Below, piece by piece: positions 54,811 through 64,000 of a stretch of 64,000 nucleotides of DNA. The notes beneath the pieces are model-generated. The model did no database searches and was not told the DNA's origin. It saw only the letters and a program-made list of their open reading frames with translations. The stretch is from NCBI RefSeq assembly GCF_000417875.1, contig NW_006920884.1, positions 101,540 to 165,539 of the forward strand, in the 5' to 3' direction. The position numbers and the translations under genes were made by a program. This DNA comes from Pseudozyma flocculosa PF-1 (taxonomy: Eukaryota; Basidiomycota; Ustilaginomycetes; Ustilaginales; Ustilaginaceae). Positions within the stretch are counted from its first letter, which is position 1; each line of letters starts with the position of its first letter.

Positions 54811-56999
54811 TCACTCGACTCGGTGGCCGCTGGCTTCTTGCTTGGCCGCTTGCAAGGCGCCGAGGGCAGCTATTGACCGCAATAAGCGCAGATCACAAAG
54901 GAGAGTGCACCTCGAGGGCAGACGTCAGATAAGAGGCTCCGCAGCACCATCCCGAAGAGGCATGATGTAAGCTTGACTCACCGCCGACACCACTGCCGTC
55001 CTTGGCCAGACCAATCTTGACCCGCCTCTCAGCGTCTTCGCCCAAGAGATCCCGCAGACCCTCGCGCATGCGCTCCTCGAAGTCTGCTCGGGTCGCAGCG
55101 GCCGATCAGCAACACGGCAATCGACCAGGAAGGGAGGTGACTGTCAGCCAAGGCAAGCAGACAGGGTGCCGCCCAGAGCGGTGATGCCACCTGGCAGTGG
55201 CAACAACGGCCGTTGTACTCACGAGGGTAAAACTCAATCACGCTCCCGTCCATCCCCACCTTGACGCCCTCGTCGGGCCCGTCGCCGCGGCTCTGCACGT
55301 TGTTCGTCTGCACCAGCGTGGCAGCGATCGCCACCGAGCTCAGTCGGGCCGCCCGGGTGCCTACGATCTTGCAGACGCGGCGCACCGTGTCCACATCCTC
55401 TGCAGACACCTTGTCGGCGGGGATCTGCATCGTCTCGACAAGGACCTTGCGCGTTGCCGATTGCGGCGACGACGCTTCCTCCTTGTCAGCCTCGATCGCC
55501 GACATGTAGGCCGTGTCGAAGCCGTTTTGCGTGTTCATCACAACGGAAGAGAAGCTGCAGTGGGCCAAGGGCAGGCGGGGCCGAAGGGTAAGCAGTCAGC
55601 GTGCTGCATGTCGCCCGGGGCCAGGTTGGAGGGCGTCGTACTCACCCGTCGAAGAGCACGAGCGAGTCGATCAGGTGGACGAGCACGTGGCGTGTCAACT
55701 CCCCCAGGTCTGCAGAGGCAAGGGTGGCATATGAGGGCAGAGGCGGCTTCAATCGTCAGCATCGCACGCTGTCGCAGCAAGCAGAGAGCGGCCGCTGTCC
55801 CTGGCCCCTCTCTATCTCGAGACTCACACATGCCGCTGATCATCTTTTCGAAGACGTGGTTGCGGGGCCGAATCGACTCTCGATCCAGCCTGTTGTCAAA
55901 GACGGTGACGGGGAGAGCCTTGCGCTGCGGTGCGTGCCATCGCGGGAAAGAGAGAGAGAGGAGAGTGTGTGACGGGCGTGGTCAGCAGGCAGCCCCGTGC
56001 ACCCGCCCATTGCCGCTGTCGCCGACCCGGACCCGGGACCACTCACGTCGTCGTCGAAGCCGCCCCACTCGGTGTTGACGACCATATGCTTGATGGAGCC
56101 CTCTGCCATCTTGAGCTTCTTGATCTTGGAGATGTCCTCGATGTAGGCGCCGTTGGTGCCCGTGCCAAAGATGGCGCTGATGAGGGCGCCGTTGGAGTGG
56201 TAGGCGTGCGCGAGGAGCGCGCCGACCGTGTCGTTGACGAGGGCGTTGCAGCGCACCTTGATGTGCTTGCGGTCGAGGCTCTCCTGCAGCAGGCCGACGA
56301 CGTCCTTGCCCGGCGCGTCGGGGCAGTTGAAGCCCTTGGTCCAGTGGATGAGGTGGCCGCGGGCGAGAGCCGTCTGCTCGACGGGGAAGCTGAACGTGAA
56401 GCCGAGGAGGAGCTCGTCGTCGGTCGACGCGGTTCCAAAGTCGGTGAGGAACGTGTCGACGCTCTGTGCCATGTAGTCGAACAGGTTCCGAGCCGGACCC
56501 TGCTTGAGTGCGTCGGAGCTGCAGCGCGCGGCAGGCATGGATCAAGAGGGGAGGCGGGAGGAAGAAATACGCGATCAGGGGGGAAAGCTCGCTCCATCAA
56601 CGGTCCAGTCCAACTCGGCTCGACTCCAACCCAGCACTGCAGCCGTGCGGAGAGGACAGCGCAGATGACAGCCATCCTCGTCGTCGTCGAGGATGCTCAC
56701 ACCTTGTACTTTTCCTGCTTCATGGTGAAGCCGCCCTTGCCGTCGAGGGTGACCTCGCAGACGCGGAGGTTGGTGCCGCCGAGGTCGAGGGCGAGGTAGG
56801 TTCCCTTTTCGGAGCCGTTGGGGACGCCTGTGACAAACGAGGGGATCATCTGCATGTCTGCGCCGTGGTTGGCCAGGCCGTAGTCGTAGAGCTCCTGGAA
56901 GCGCTGCGACAGCGACTTGAGCATGGGCAGGTCGAGCTGGAACTGCTCCTCAATCTTGCGGAGCGCATCCTCGCGCGTCACGAGCGGAACAGCCGGCAT
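54811..56999 (-). CDS. HXK: Hexokinase
   Basis: Seven exons, join(54811..54869, 54982..55083, 55223..55554, 55646..55709, 55828..55924, 56047..56518, 56701..56999), 474 residues. Every junction keeps the frame. The ATP/phosphate motif LALDLGGTNLRV lies near residue 70, the sugar-binding loop is GFTFSFPVEQTALARGHLIHW, followed by NDTVGALLAHAY, FGTGTNGAYIE, NTEWGGFDD and MYLGELTRHVL. The adenosine-binding end GLAKDGSGVG is followed by AALGALQAAK, as in fungal hexokinases. Catalyses glucose/fructose phosphorylation at entry to glycolysis in the cytosol. Six introns are many for this window; the first donor is the GTGAGC at 56700, not the GTGTGA two bases upstream, because only that keeps the frame. 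Confidence 0.96.
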
Positions 57000-58552
57000 G
57001 GTAACAAGGCTTGCGAGTGGTACCAGGCAGACAGGAGAGAGAGCAGCGTTCGGTCGAGATGCCAAAGTTTGAGTCGACGTCGGGTCGAGTTCCGAAAGGC
57101 AAAGGATGAGCGGCCGCAGACAGACAGGCGGCCAAGCTTCGGGTCGAGGCCGATGAGAGGGTGACAGAGACGCCGGCAAGGATGAGAAGACGGCGATCGA
57201 GCAAGGCGATGGCAGGCGGCAGAAGGACGACGAGGATGCGGTAGCGAAGGAAAGAGGCCAAGGGACGATGGCGAGGAAGAAAGAGCAGATCGACCACGGC
57301 CAGGGTCTGACCACGAGCAGCTGCCGGCCTGCCTGTGCGCAGCGATGGCCAGCCGAGCAGAGCGAGCTTCTAGCCGGCCAGCCAGCCAGCCAGCCTCGCC
57401 GCCCAGCCTGGCCCTGGACGCCTTTTTGGGGGCAGGGCCAGGCCTGCAGGCAGGTCGGCGGATCGAAGAGGCGCAGGGCGTGGCAGGCCAGAGCCAGGTG
57501 GAGAAGTGTCACCGTGCAGAGGCAGGCCGCGCTCTCCGGTCCTGGCTTGGCCTGGCCTGGCCTGCCTGCCCAGCCCTCTGCCTGCTCATCTTGATGCTGC
57601 CCTTGCTCGTCGGCGCGATCCTGCCGGCTGATGGGCCCATGGTCGCCCTCACCCTCGCCCTCGCCGTCGTCGGGTGGCAATCGCTTTTGACATCGCTGGC
57701 CATACGCACCTCGCAACACACACAGACCGACGTCGCGGCTGACGTTGGGCCCAGTCGTGGTGCCAGTTCAGGTCCCCGTTCCCCGCCGCGCTAGCCTTTT
57801 GGCGCCGCGCGGGTGGGACTGAAGGGGCCGCGAACCTCTCTCTCTGACTTGCCTTGGACGGGACCGTCGACGGGAAACCCTGGCCACGCGACCCAACGGA
57901 AAGGCGCAGGCAGGCGGGGCAGATCCTTGCTCGCTACTGTAGCTACGTCGACCCACGCCTGGCTTGGCCTGCTGGCCTGCCACCGGCCAAAAACCGACCG
58001 ACGTTCGTCCGAGGCGCAGCGCCGCCGCACCGTACCGCTCCTCGTCCAGGGCTGCCCATCCAGCGGCCTGCCCACCAAATCCATCGATTGGGTCCTCAAT
58101 CTGCGGAGCCCCTCTGGGGGTGGCGACCTCGAACCTGTCCCTCGCCGAGCAGGCAAATGGGCATGAGCGCCACCGTACCACAGACCTTCCCCACTTGCCG
58201 GACGCAAAGGAATGGATATGCGCGGCGGCGCAACCTCTTTCGGCTTACGTGTGCTCGCCATCTTCGTCACGGCGGGCCTGGCTAAGTCTCACGGAAAGGC
58301 CAGCATCATCGTGTAGCCGGACCTAGCAGGCCATGCCACTCTGCACGAGCTTGACCGGTCATGAGCGCCTCGAGGAGCATCTCATCCCCTCCTCGCACTG
58401 TCCACGGCTGTCGTCGAACAGAGAATGCGAGGGAGAGGACGCTGGAGCGGCTAGCCGCTGGACCAAGACGTCGACCTGGCAGCGTGACCCCCTCTCAAGT
58501 CCGCGCTCAGCAACCATGCTGCGAGCCTCGAGCAGTCTCCACCACCACAACC
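57000..58552. other. Divergent hexokinase / unknown-gene intergenic region
   Basis: A 1.5 kb promoter region. It holds (CCAG)n at about 57377-57394 and CCTGG pentamers at about 57541-57561. No gene is seen, although the first exon of the right-hand gene could begin as far left as 58361. Confidence 0.5.
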
Positions 58553-60595
58553 ATGGCGAGGCATCGTAACCAACAGACGACACCACTCGATCCGGTCAGC
58601 CTTGCCGCCCAAGGCCACCTCGACAGGACAGAACGGACGCGGCAGTACGTCGTGGCATCTCAGCGCGTTGTCTCCTCATCGTCCCCAGAACCGCAAAGAC
58701 GACGAGCACCAATTGACAGAACGTCGCGCGCCGCAGAGCGGGGCACAAAGACGAAGGGCGAACTCGTTCATAAAGAGGCGGTCGGTATTAGGCGAAGAGG
58801 CGGAAGACAGCGGCAGGGGACGTCCGTCGATGCCGGTCCATCGTCGGCGTTGGCGAAGGAAAGGGAGGAGGGGAGGCCACCTTCACGCGCGAATCCAGTT
58901 GCGCGAGAGCCCGACGTCGAGAGACGGCAAGGTAAGCGCGACAGCCTGTCCCATGATCCCAATGGCCGCGGTCAGCTGACAGATCTGGTCGGTCTCGCTC
59001 GAGGCAGTCTTGGAGGTCCGCAAGCAGAGGCGTAGGAAGCGCGCAGCGGCAACGAAGCTGCCGGCCATCGAGCCGCTGCAAGAAGACAACCAAGACGTTG
59101 AGCGCAACAGCTCTTCGAGGCGCAAACGCAAGCTATCTCACCATCTCGAACCGGGCAAGCTCCCGAGGACAAGCCGGCCGAGGACGAGAGAGGACGAAAA
59201 TGCCAGGATAGGTGCCCGGATGCTCGATCGCGACAAGAGAATCAAACCTGGCAGGCTGACAGTAAGTCGAGGAGCCCAAGCCGCCGCGCGACAACGTCGG
59301 GACGGCGTCTTCTTGCGGCTGACGACGGTGACAACGTGGTCCAGCTCGGCGTCTTTGGCAAGGGCGTGGCCTCCCGCAATGCGAAGCGGCCGGATCGCCA
59401 CGAGCATGTCTTCTCCGAGAGTCGCTTCCTGACCTCGCACGAATCGACGCAGTACCATGCGATCTCCAGAGGCACAGAATCGCCGCCGGCGCTGTCGTCT
59501 CCCAGGACTCACCAATCTCCCGCTCGAGGACTGGCCCTGGCTACGGTCCAAGAGGTCGAGTCTCGCTCTCAAAACCCTCTTAGGGCGAAGGCGTGCGAGA
59601 GCATGCTCAGCGCACCCTTCATCACCGCTGGGGCCGGCAGCGACGTCGGCGGCGACGTCGAGGGCACCAGCGGCCACTCGGCATTTTCCAACCAGCTTCA
59701 CCGGCGGCGCTCGCGGGCCGGGACGCTCAGCAGACAGCCACAACGGCCCCTGGACCCGGTCGCAGGTCGCCAAGAGTCATCAGCACCAACCTCGCCCACG
59801 TCTCAGCGAGACAGGGGACGGCTCCCACCTTCCGACGCCTCAGTCCCTCCGATGAGTACAAGGGGAGAAGCCCTCCTGAGCGACTACTACGCCCTCAATC
59901 CGAGCGCGCTCGCCAACGGCTGGCTGGCAGAGCGGCCTCGAGACGTCTCCGTGGCCGAGGCTGGCAGTAGCGAAGGCGTTTCTCGAACACGGCCCACCAC
60001 ATCCTTCGCCCCGGACATTATTCTGCAGCGGCAGATCGAGCCACTCAAGCCGAAAAGGAGTCGAACAGGTCAAGGGAAAGCCCGCGGCGCCCATAACAAG
60101 AGCAGAAGCGCAAAGCAGAGAGAGCGAGGCTTCCGACTTGCCGACGATTCGGAGCTCGATGCGCTGATTCGGGCGTGCAAGCAAGGGGACGGTGCACTCG
60201 CGAACGACCAGCGCGCCGCCATGCCTCTGCAGCGCGGCGACGAAGCGCAATCAGACACCGAGCGGCTCGCAGCTGCAACCAGTAGCTGCTTTTCGAGGGC
60301 AACAGTCGCGGTCGCAGGGCCTGACCCACAGGCGTCTGTTGATGCCATCGCTCCCGGCCCTACGGGCCCATCTTCGGGCAGGCCAGCATCGAGCTGCTCT
60401 TGCTCTTGCAGCACGTGCGGACCGTATGCCGATTCTTCCGCGGCCTCATGGCCGTGGTCGAGCCACGTAGACGGCGTTCCACGACCCGGGACGTTCAGTG
60501 GTAGGCAGCTCGATGCGGGGAGAGAGTGGTGCTCCAGCTGCTCAGATTGCTCCGTTTGCCGACGGACTCCTCAACAAATCGAAGGCTGGATGTAG
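58553..60595 (+). CDS. Unrecognised three-exon protein with Cys-rich C-terminus
   Basis: Not recognised. The best model is join(58553..58931, 59008..59261, 59345..60595), 627 residues from MARHRNQQTT, or 691 if it starts at 58361. Both introns (76 and 83 nt) have GTAAGC/GTAAGT donors and a CTGAC branch site 28-35 nt before AG, and both keep the frame, which singles out the plus strand among competing frames. The product is largely disordered and basic, with RKQRRRKRAAATK early and KPKRSRTGQGKARGAHNKSR in the middle. A short helical stretch DDSELDALIRACKQGD follows, and the C-terminus has clustered cysteines (SCSCSCSTCG, then CSSCSDCSVC). That tail could bind metal. Basic patches would suit nuclear localisation. 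Antisense frames also look protein-like here, so confidence is moderate. Confidence 0.55.
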
Positions 60596-61613
60596 GCACG
60601 AAGCAGCTTTCCGCAACCCTACCTCGGTGGCGCGGCTCAGCATCGTTGATCCAAGGCAGGGTGGGGTTGCCAATCGTTTGCCGGCTGGTGGCAGTGGCCT
60701 CGAGGCACATGTCTAGGCCACGCCAGCAGGCCCGCTGCAACGGCCAGAGTCGGCCGTAGGCCCCGCGCAGCGTGGCGTGGCGTACGCGTGTATCGACCGT
60801 TGTTTCAGCTCGGCCTTGTCGCCTCGAGAGTAGGGGCGGAGGCAGGGACAGGGTTCATTTTCTGGACGGTGACGACGAGCAGAGACGAGAAATGGTCCAT
60901 TGCAAGTGGAGCGCTGATCGAGGGCCAGAGCCTAAATTCCGGCCCCTCTTTGTTCGCAGGCGGCCGAGGCGACTGCTCGTGCGCATGGCTGCGCATCGTC
61001 GTCCGTGTGGCGAGACGGAGAAGGTGGAGAGGACCGAAAGACGAGAGCGCAGAGGTGGAGCGAACGAGACGATGGCCGTGACGTGACGTGACATGACATG
61101 GCATGGCATGGCGTGAGAGGGGGAAGGGGGAAGAAAGTATCTAGACCGTGACGATACATGAAAAGAGTCTGATCGAGAGTCGAGTCGAGTCGAGTCGAAT
61201 GGTTGTGCAAAGCGCATAGAAGCGTGGAAAAGCGTACGAGGGCCCGTGAACGTGTGATGATGGTGGCGGCGTTTGTCTCGATCGTCGGAGTGGGGTGGGA
61301 GTGCAGAGCGAGACGGAACGGGACGGGACGATACGATACGAGACGAGACGAGACGAGGTGAGAAGAGACGAGGGGAGAGGGCTGGGGTGAATGGGCCGAA
61401 GGCGTGGGGTATGGGTTAAGGTTGATCGCCTTGCGAAGTGCTCTGCAACGCGGGCTGGCGTGAGAAGAGGGAATGTCGAGCAGCGTTCCGGAAGGGAGGC
61501 AGCGGCGCAGCGTCGTCCACTGCAGGTAGGAGATGAGACAGACAGCAGGTCTCTGATGTGGTCGATGACAACGCCCGATTGTCGACAAGGAGCCTGATCG
61601 GACCAGGCCCGAG
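60596..61613. other. Convergent intergenic region
   Basis: The 3' flank of the unknown gene and of the long disordered protein. It contains TGACATGACATGGCATGG near 61083-61110, GAGTC repeats near 61178-61200 and GAGAC repeats near 61338-61360. No gene is seen. Confidence 0.6.
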
Positions 61614-64000
61614 CTACTGCTGCGGCTGTGCCGGGTTGTTCGCCAGGGTGAGGCTCTCGAGCCGGTTGCTCAGGGCCTGGTTCTCGAGCACGTCTCTGCG
61701 ACCACGCAGCGGCGTGTTGATGCCAGAGATGCTGCTCAGCCTCGCGCCTCCCGCCGTCCGGCGCTGATCGGCAGCGCTGGTGCTAGCGGAGCGCGACATT
61801 TGAGTGCCGCCGGCGCCGGCGATCTGGCTGGCGCTTGACGCCTGCTTCGAGTGGCCACCGGGGTAACCGTGCTGCAGGTCGTCTCGCTCGGCGGCCTGGC
61901 GTACGACGCCTTCAAAGTCCATCACCTCGCCCGCGTTGCGGTTAATGATGTCGGCGTACGAGAAGAACGAGAGCCTCCGCTTGGCCTCCTGCGACGGCGA
62001 CGGAGCGCCAGAGGACAGCGCCATCAGCGAGCCGTTCTCGCCGCCGTCGAACACGCCAAGCCCGCCGGGCATGGTGCCCAGTCCGCCCGGAGGGTTGATC
62101 CGACCGTCGCCGCTGCCCTTGCCCTTCCGGATCTTGTGCTTCTCCATCGTCGGGCTGCTCGCGCCCGAGGCATAGTTGTAAAAGGCCGGCGACCGCGGCA
62201 CGTACGGGCTCGCTGCCTCTTCGGCATCGCTGGCAGCGATGACGTCGGCCAGGCTGTCGAGGCTGTGGTCGAGCGAGGCTGCCTCGGCACCGCTGATGAT
62301 CGCGCCATCGATGCTCAGGCTCGACGCGGCAGGCCGTCCGACGTCGGACATCGACGCCGTCATCATTGGCACGCTGAGCGCCGCCAGGTTGGGCGAGCTG
62401 GAGCGGTATGGGTTCGGCAGCGGGAGCGAAGGGAACGCCGTGGCCGTGGGGGTGACAAATGCCGACGATGCTGCCGGTAGCTGCTGCTGCTGCTGCTGCT
62501 GCGAGAGAGACGGGCCTCCGATCGGCGCTGAGGCGGTCGCCGATGCCGCTCGGCTCGCCTGCGAAACTGCGGCCGCAAGGGAGGCGTGGGGGCCGGGCGT
62601 CGGTGAAGCCGAGGCGCGGGAAGACCTCGCAGGACTCGTGTCGAGGACCTCTCGCACGCCCCTGCTCGCCGATGCCTGCGGCGAACGGGAGCGCAGCGAT
62701 GTCACGCTTCCCATATCCGAGCCAGGGCTATGAACGCCGCCGCGGCTGCGCATCGCCGAGCCCGACTGCCTGACCTCGTCTGATGCAGAGGCTGCCGACT
62801 GGCGCGGCGCGAGGCGCTCGGCGATCTGGGCGGCCATAGAGCCGGGAGGGGCCTCGAATTGGCCGCTGGCTGCAACGGGCGGCGACGGAATGGCGGACGA
62901 CATCGCGGGCGAGTTTGCGTTGCTGTGCACTGAGAGTGCGACCGAGCTGAGCGGGAGGGGAGGCGCTGGCGTCTGCGGGGCCACCACCTCGATCTGCTCG
63001 GTCCCGTCCTCGATGATGGCCTCGACGGCGTCGTCCAGGACGCTGGGGATGGCCACGTCGATGGCCTCCTGCTTGCTCATGATATGGCTGGCGTCCCTGT
63101 GCTCAATGTCTCGTTCGAAGATGCTCTGTGAGCTCGCGCTAGCGCTGGCCGACAGCGGCATGGAGCCGGTTGCAGCCGCGGCAGACGGGCTGGACAGCGC
63201 GCCCAGGCCGCTGACGGTCGAGGAGGAGCTCGTAGGCCGATCCGCTGCGCGTGCAGCTGACATGGAGGGGAGCGGAGAGAGGGGCGCGCTGGCATCGCCG
63301 CGGCTTCGCGCGTCGGGAGAGGACGGTCGCGTTGCGCTGCGCGAGGGCCGGAAGAAGAGGCTGCTCCGCTCCGTGGTCGGCGAGCCGAGCGGCTGTCCTG
63401 CTGCACCCGGTCGTGGGCTGAAGCCGGGTGTGCGAGGAGGCGAGGCGACCGAGGCCGGCGAGAGAATCGGTGATGCGGCGGGTGGATGCGCAAAGAGCCG
63501 CGATACCGTGCTCGCATCCACCGGATCGGCCGGCAGGTCGTTGGCCGCGGGCAAGGCACCCGGACCGGGCAGCGATGCGACGTTAGCAGAGTGCCGCCGA
63601 GCCGAAGTAGCGGCTGCGTCCCGCCGGACACCGCCGACCACCGACGTGGGGGTCTGGGGGGATTGTGCTTGGCTGCCGACCAGCGAAGGCTGGCTCTCGT
63701 GCGCAGCAGCGGCGTCGCTACCGTTGGCGCCGGCAGGCTTTGAGAAGGCAGGCAGCGCATGGAGACGCAGCGCCGGTGGCGAGGTGCTGGGTGCGTCGTC
63801 TGCCATCTGCGCCGACTTTGAAGCGAGGGCCGAGGTCAGCACGGACCGTGAGAGCGGGCTGCTCGGACCGGGGCTGTTGGGTCCCGGGCTGGTGGCGCCG
63901 GTGCCGTCGCTGCGGTAGCCGAGGTCGGCGGTGTCGGGGTTGCTGAAGACCTCGTCGAGCTGCTCGTTGTCCGCCTCTGGCTCCGAGAGGTTCGAGTGGG
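61614..64000 (-). CDS. Long disordered Ser/Ala/Pro-rich protein, 5' end beyond window
   Basis: Partial gene. The frame is open to the right edge, and the codons before 63842 continue it (SEPEADNEQLDEVFSNPD, ADLGYRSDG), so the N-terminus lies outside the window. At least 795 residues are present. Nearly all is low-complexity S/A/P, with a poly-Gln tract near 62490-62510. Ordered islands are SKQEAIDVAIPSVLDDAVEA, PYVPRSPAFYNYASGASS and, near the end, RRLSFFSYADIINRNAGEV followed by DVLENQALSNRLESLTLA. The SFFSYADIIN motif looks conserved, but I cannot name the family. No catalytic domain is visible. A regulatory or scaffold protein is plausible. Confidence 0.8.
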   Translation of the reverse strand, partial: HSNLSEPEADNEQLDEVFSNPDTADLGYRSDGTGATSPGPNSPGPSSPLSRSVLTSALASKSAQMADDAPSTSPPALRLHALPAFSKPAGANGSDAAAAHESQPSLVGSQAQSPQTPTSVVGGVRRDAAATSARRHSANVASLPGPGALPAANDLPADPVDASTVSRLFAHPPAASPILSPASVASPPRTPGFSPRPGAAGQPLGSPTTERSSLFFRPSRSATRPSSPDARSRGDASAPLSPLPSMSAARAADRPTSSSSTVSGLGALSSPSAAAATGSMPLSASASASSQSIFERDIEHRDASHIMSKQEAIDVAIPSVLDDAVEAIIEDGTEQIEVVAPQTPAPPLPLSSVALSVHSNANSPAMSSAIPSPPVAASGQFEAPPGSMAAQIAERLAPRQSAASASDEVRQSGSAMRSRGGVHSPGSDMGSVTSLRSRSPQASASRGVREVLDTSPARSSRASASPTPGPHASLAAAVSQASRAASATASAPIGGPSLSQQQQQQQLPAASSAFVTPTATAFPSLPLPNPYRSSSPNLAALSVPMMTASMSDVGRPAASSLSIDGAIISGAEAASLDHSLDSLADVIAASDAEEAASPYVPRSPAFYNYASGASSPTMEKHKIRKGKGSGDGRINPPGGLGTMPGGLGVFDGGENGSLMALSSGAPSPSQEAKRRLSFFSYADIINRNAGEVMDFEGVVRQAAERDDLQHGYPGGHSKQASSASQIAGAGGTQMSRSASTSAADQRRTAGGARLSSISGINTPLRGRRDVLENQALSNRLESLTLANNPAQPQQ

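Noticed and set aside
59138..59773. Minus-strand frame across the unknown gene (and a GSMAGSFVAAARFL-like stretch at 58883-59090)
   Set aside because: Looked protein-like, but the minus-strand frame is interrupted, the candidate intron lacks CTGAC and the exon frames conflict, whereas the plus-strand model has two consistent introns. Not fully excluded.

Overview
The window is a GC-rich fungal chromosome segment, almost certainly from a basidiomycete. I favour Ustilaginomycotina (smut-related), because most genes have few, short introns (0-3, with 4-6 in a few), third codon positions are mostly G/C, and the gene set is typical of fungi (ATG1, SNG1-type, Gyp8-type TBC, AA7 oxidase, NLP). The assignment below class level is inference. 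Intron signals are uniform: donors are mostly GTGAGT, GTGCGT or GTACGT, most introns carry a CTGAC branch site about 20-90 nt before the acceptor, and acceptors are CAG or TAG. These signals were used to build the exon models.

Layout, left to right. MscS-type channel with EF-hand (-, 617-3163). UTP14 (-) and NIP7 (+), two ribosome-biogenesis genes sharing one divergent promoter (4732-9648). ATG1 kinase (-, 10180-13781). RNR2 (-, 15558-16988). Alpha/beta hydrolase (+, 18979-20349). SNG1-like membrane protein (-, 20617-22293). GRE2/cinnamoyl-reductase-like enzyme (+, 23702-24900) convergent with a secreted AA7 flavo-oxidase (-, 25082-26725). A small membrane protein (+, 28193-28465). Rheb GTPase (-, 29636-30714). 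Gyp8/TBC1D20-type RabGAP (+, 32980-35265) convergent with proteasome alpha2 (-, 35408-36622). Acetylornithine aminotransferase carrying an extra C-terminal domain (+, 37727-39805). A 2.6 kb gene-poor block, then a secreted necrosis-inducing-like protein (+, 42383-43567). Hemerythrin-domain protein (-), histidine acid phosphatase (-), SOD-like mitoribosomal protein (-), NDC1 nucleoporin (+), DUF2306 membrane protein (-), hexokinase (-, six introns), an unrecognised three-exon gene (+, 58553-60595), and the 3' part of a long disordered protein that runs off the right edge (-, 61614-64000).

Most genes are housekeeping and show no clustering by pathway. Loose links are UTP14/NIP7 (ribosome assembly, shared promoter), Rheb and ATG1 (both on the TOR-autophagy axis, 16 kb apart) and the two secreted, TATA-box-bearing proteins (AA7 oxidase and NLP) that suggest contact with plant material. 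No rRNA, tRNA, CRISPR, transposon or viral sequence was recognised. Intergenic DNA is rich in short tandem repeats. A 20-N gap sits in a GA microsatellite near the left end.

Most noteworthy: the ARG8-type ORF continues through an internal mitochondrial-presequence-like motif into a second domain, which suggests a mitochondrial polyprotein. UTP14 and the proteasome alpha2 gene each appear to end in a terminal micro-exon of 13-14 nt that simple ORF calling misses.
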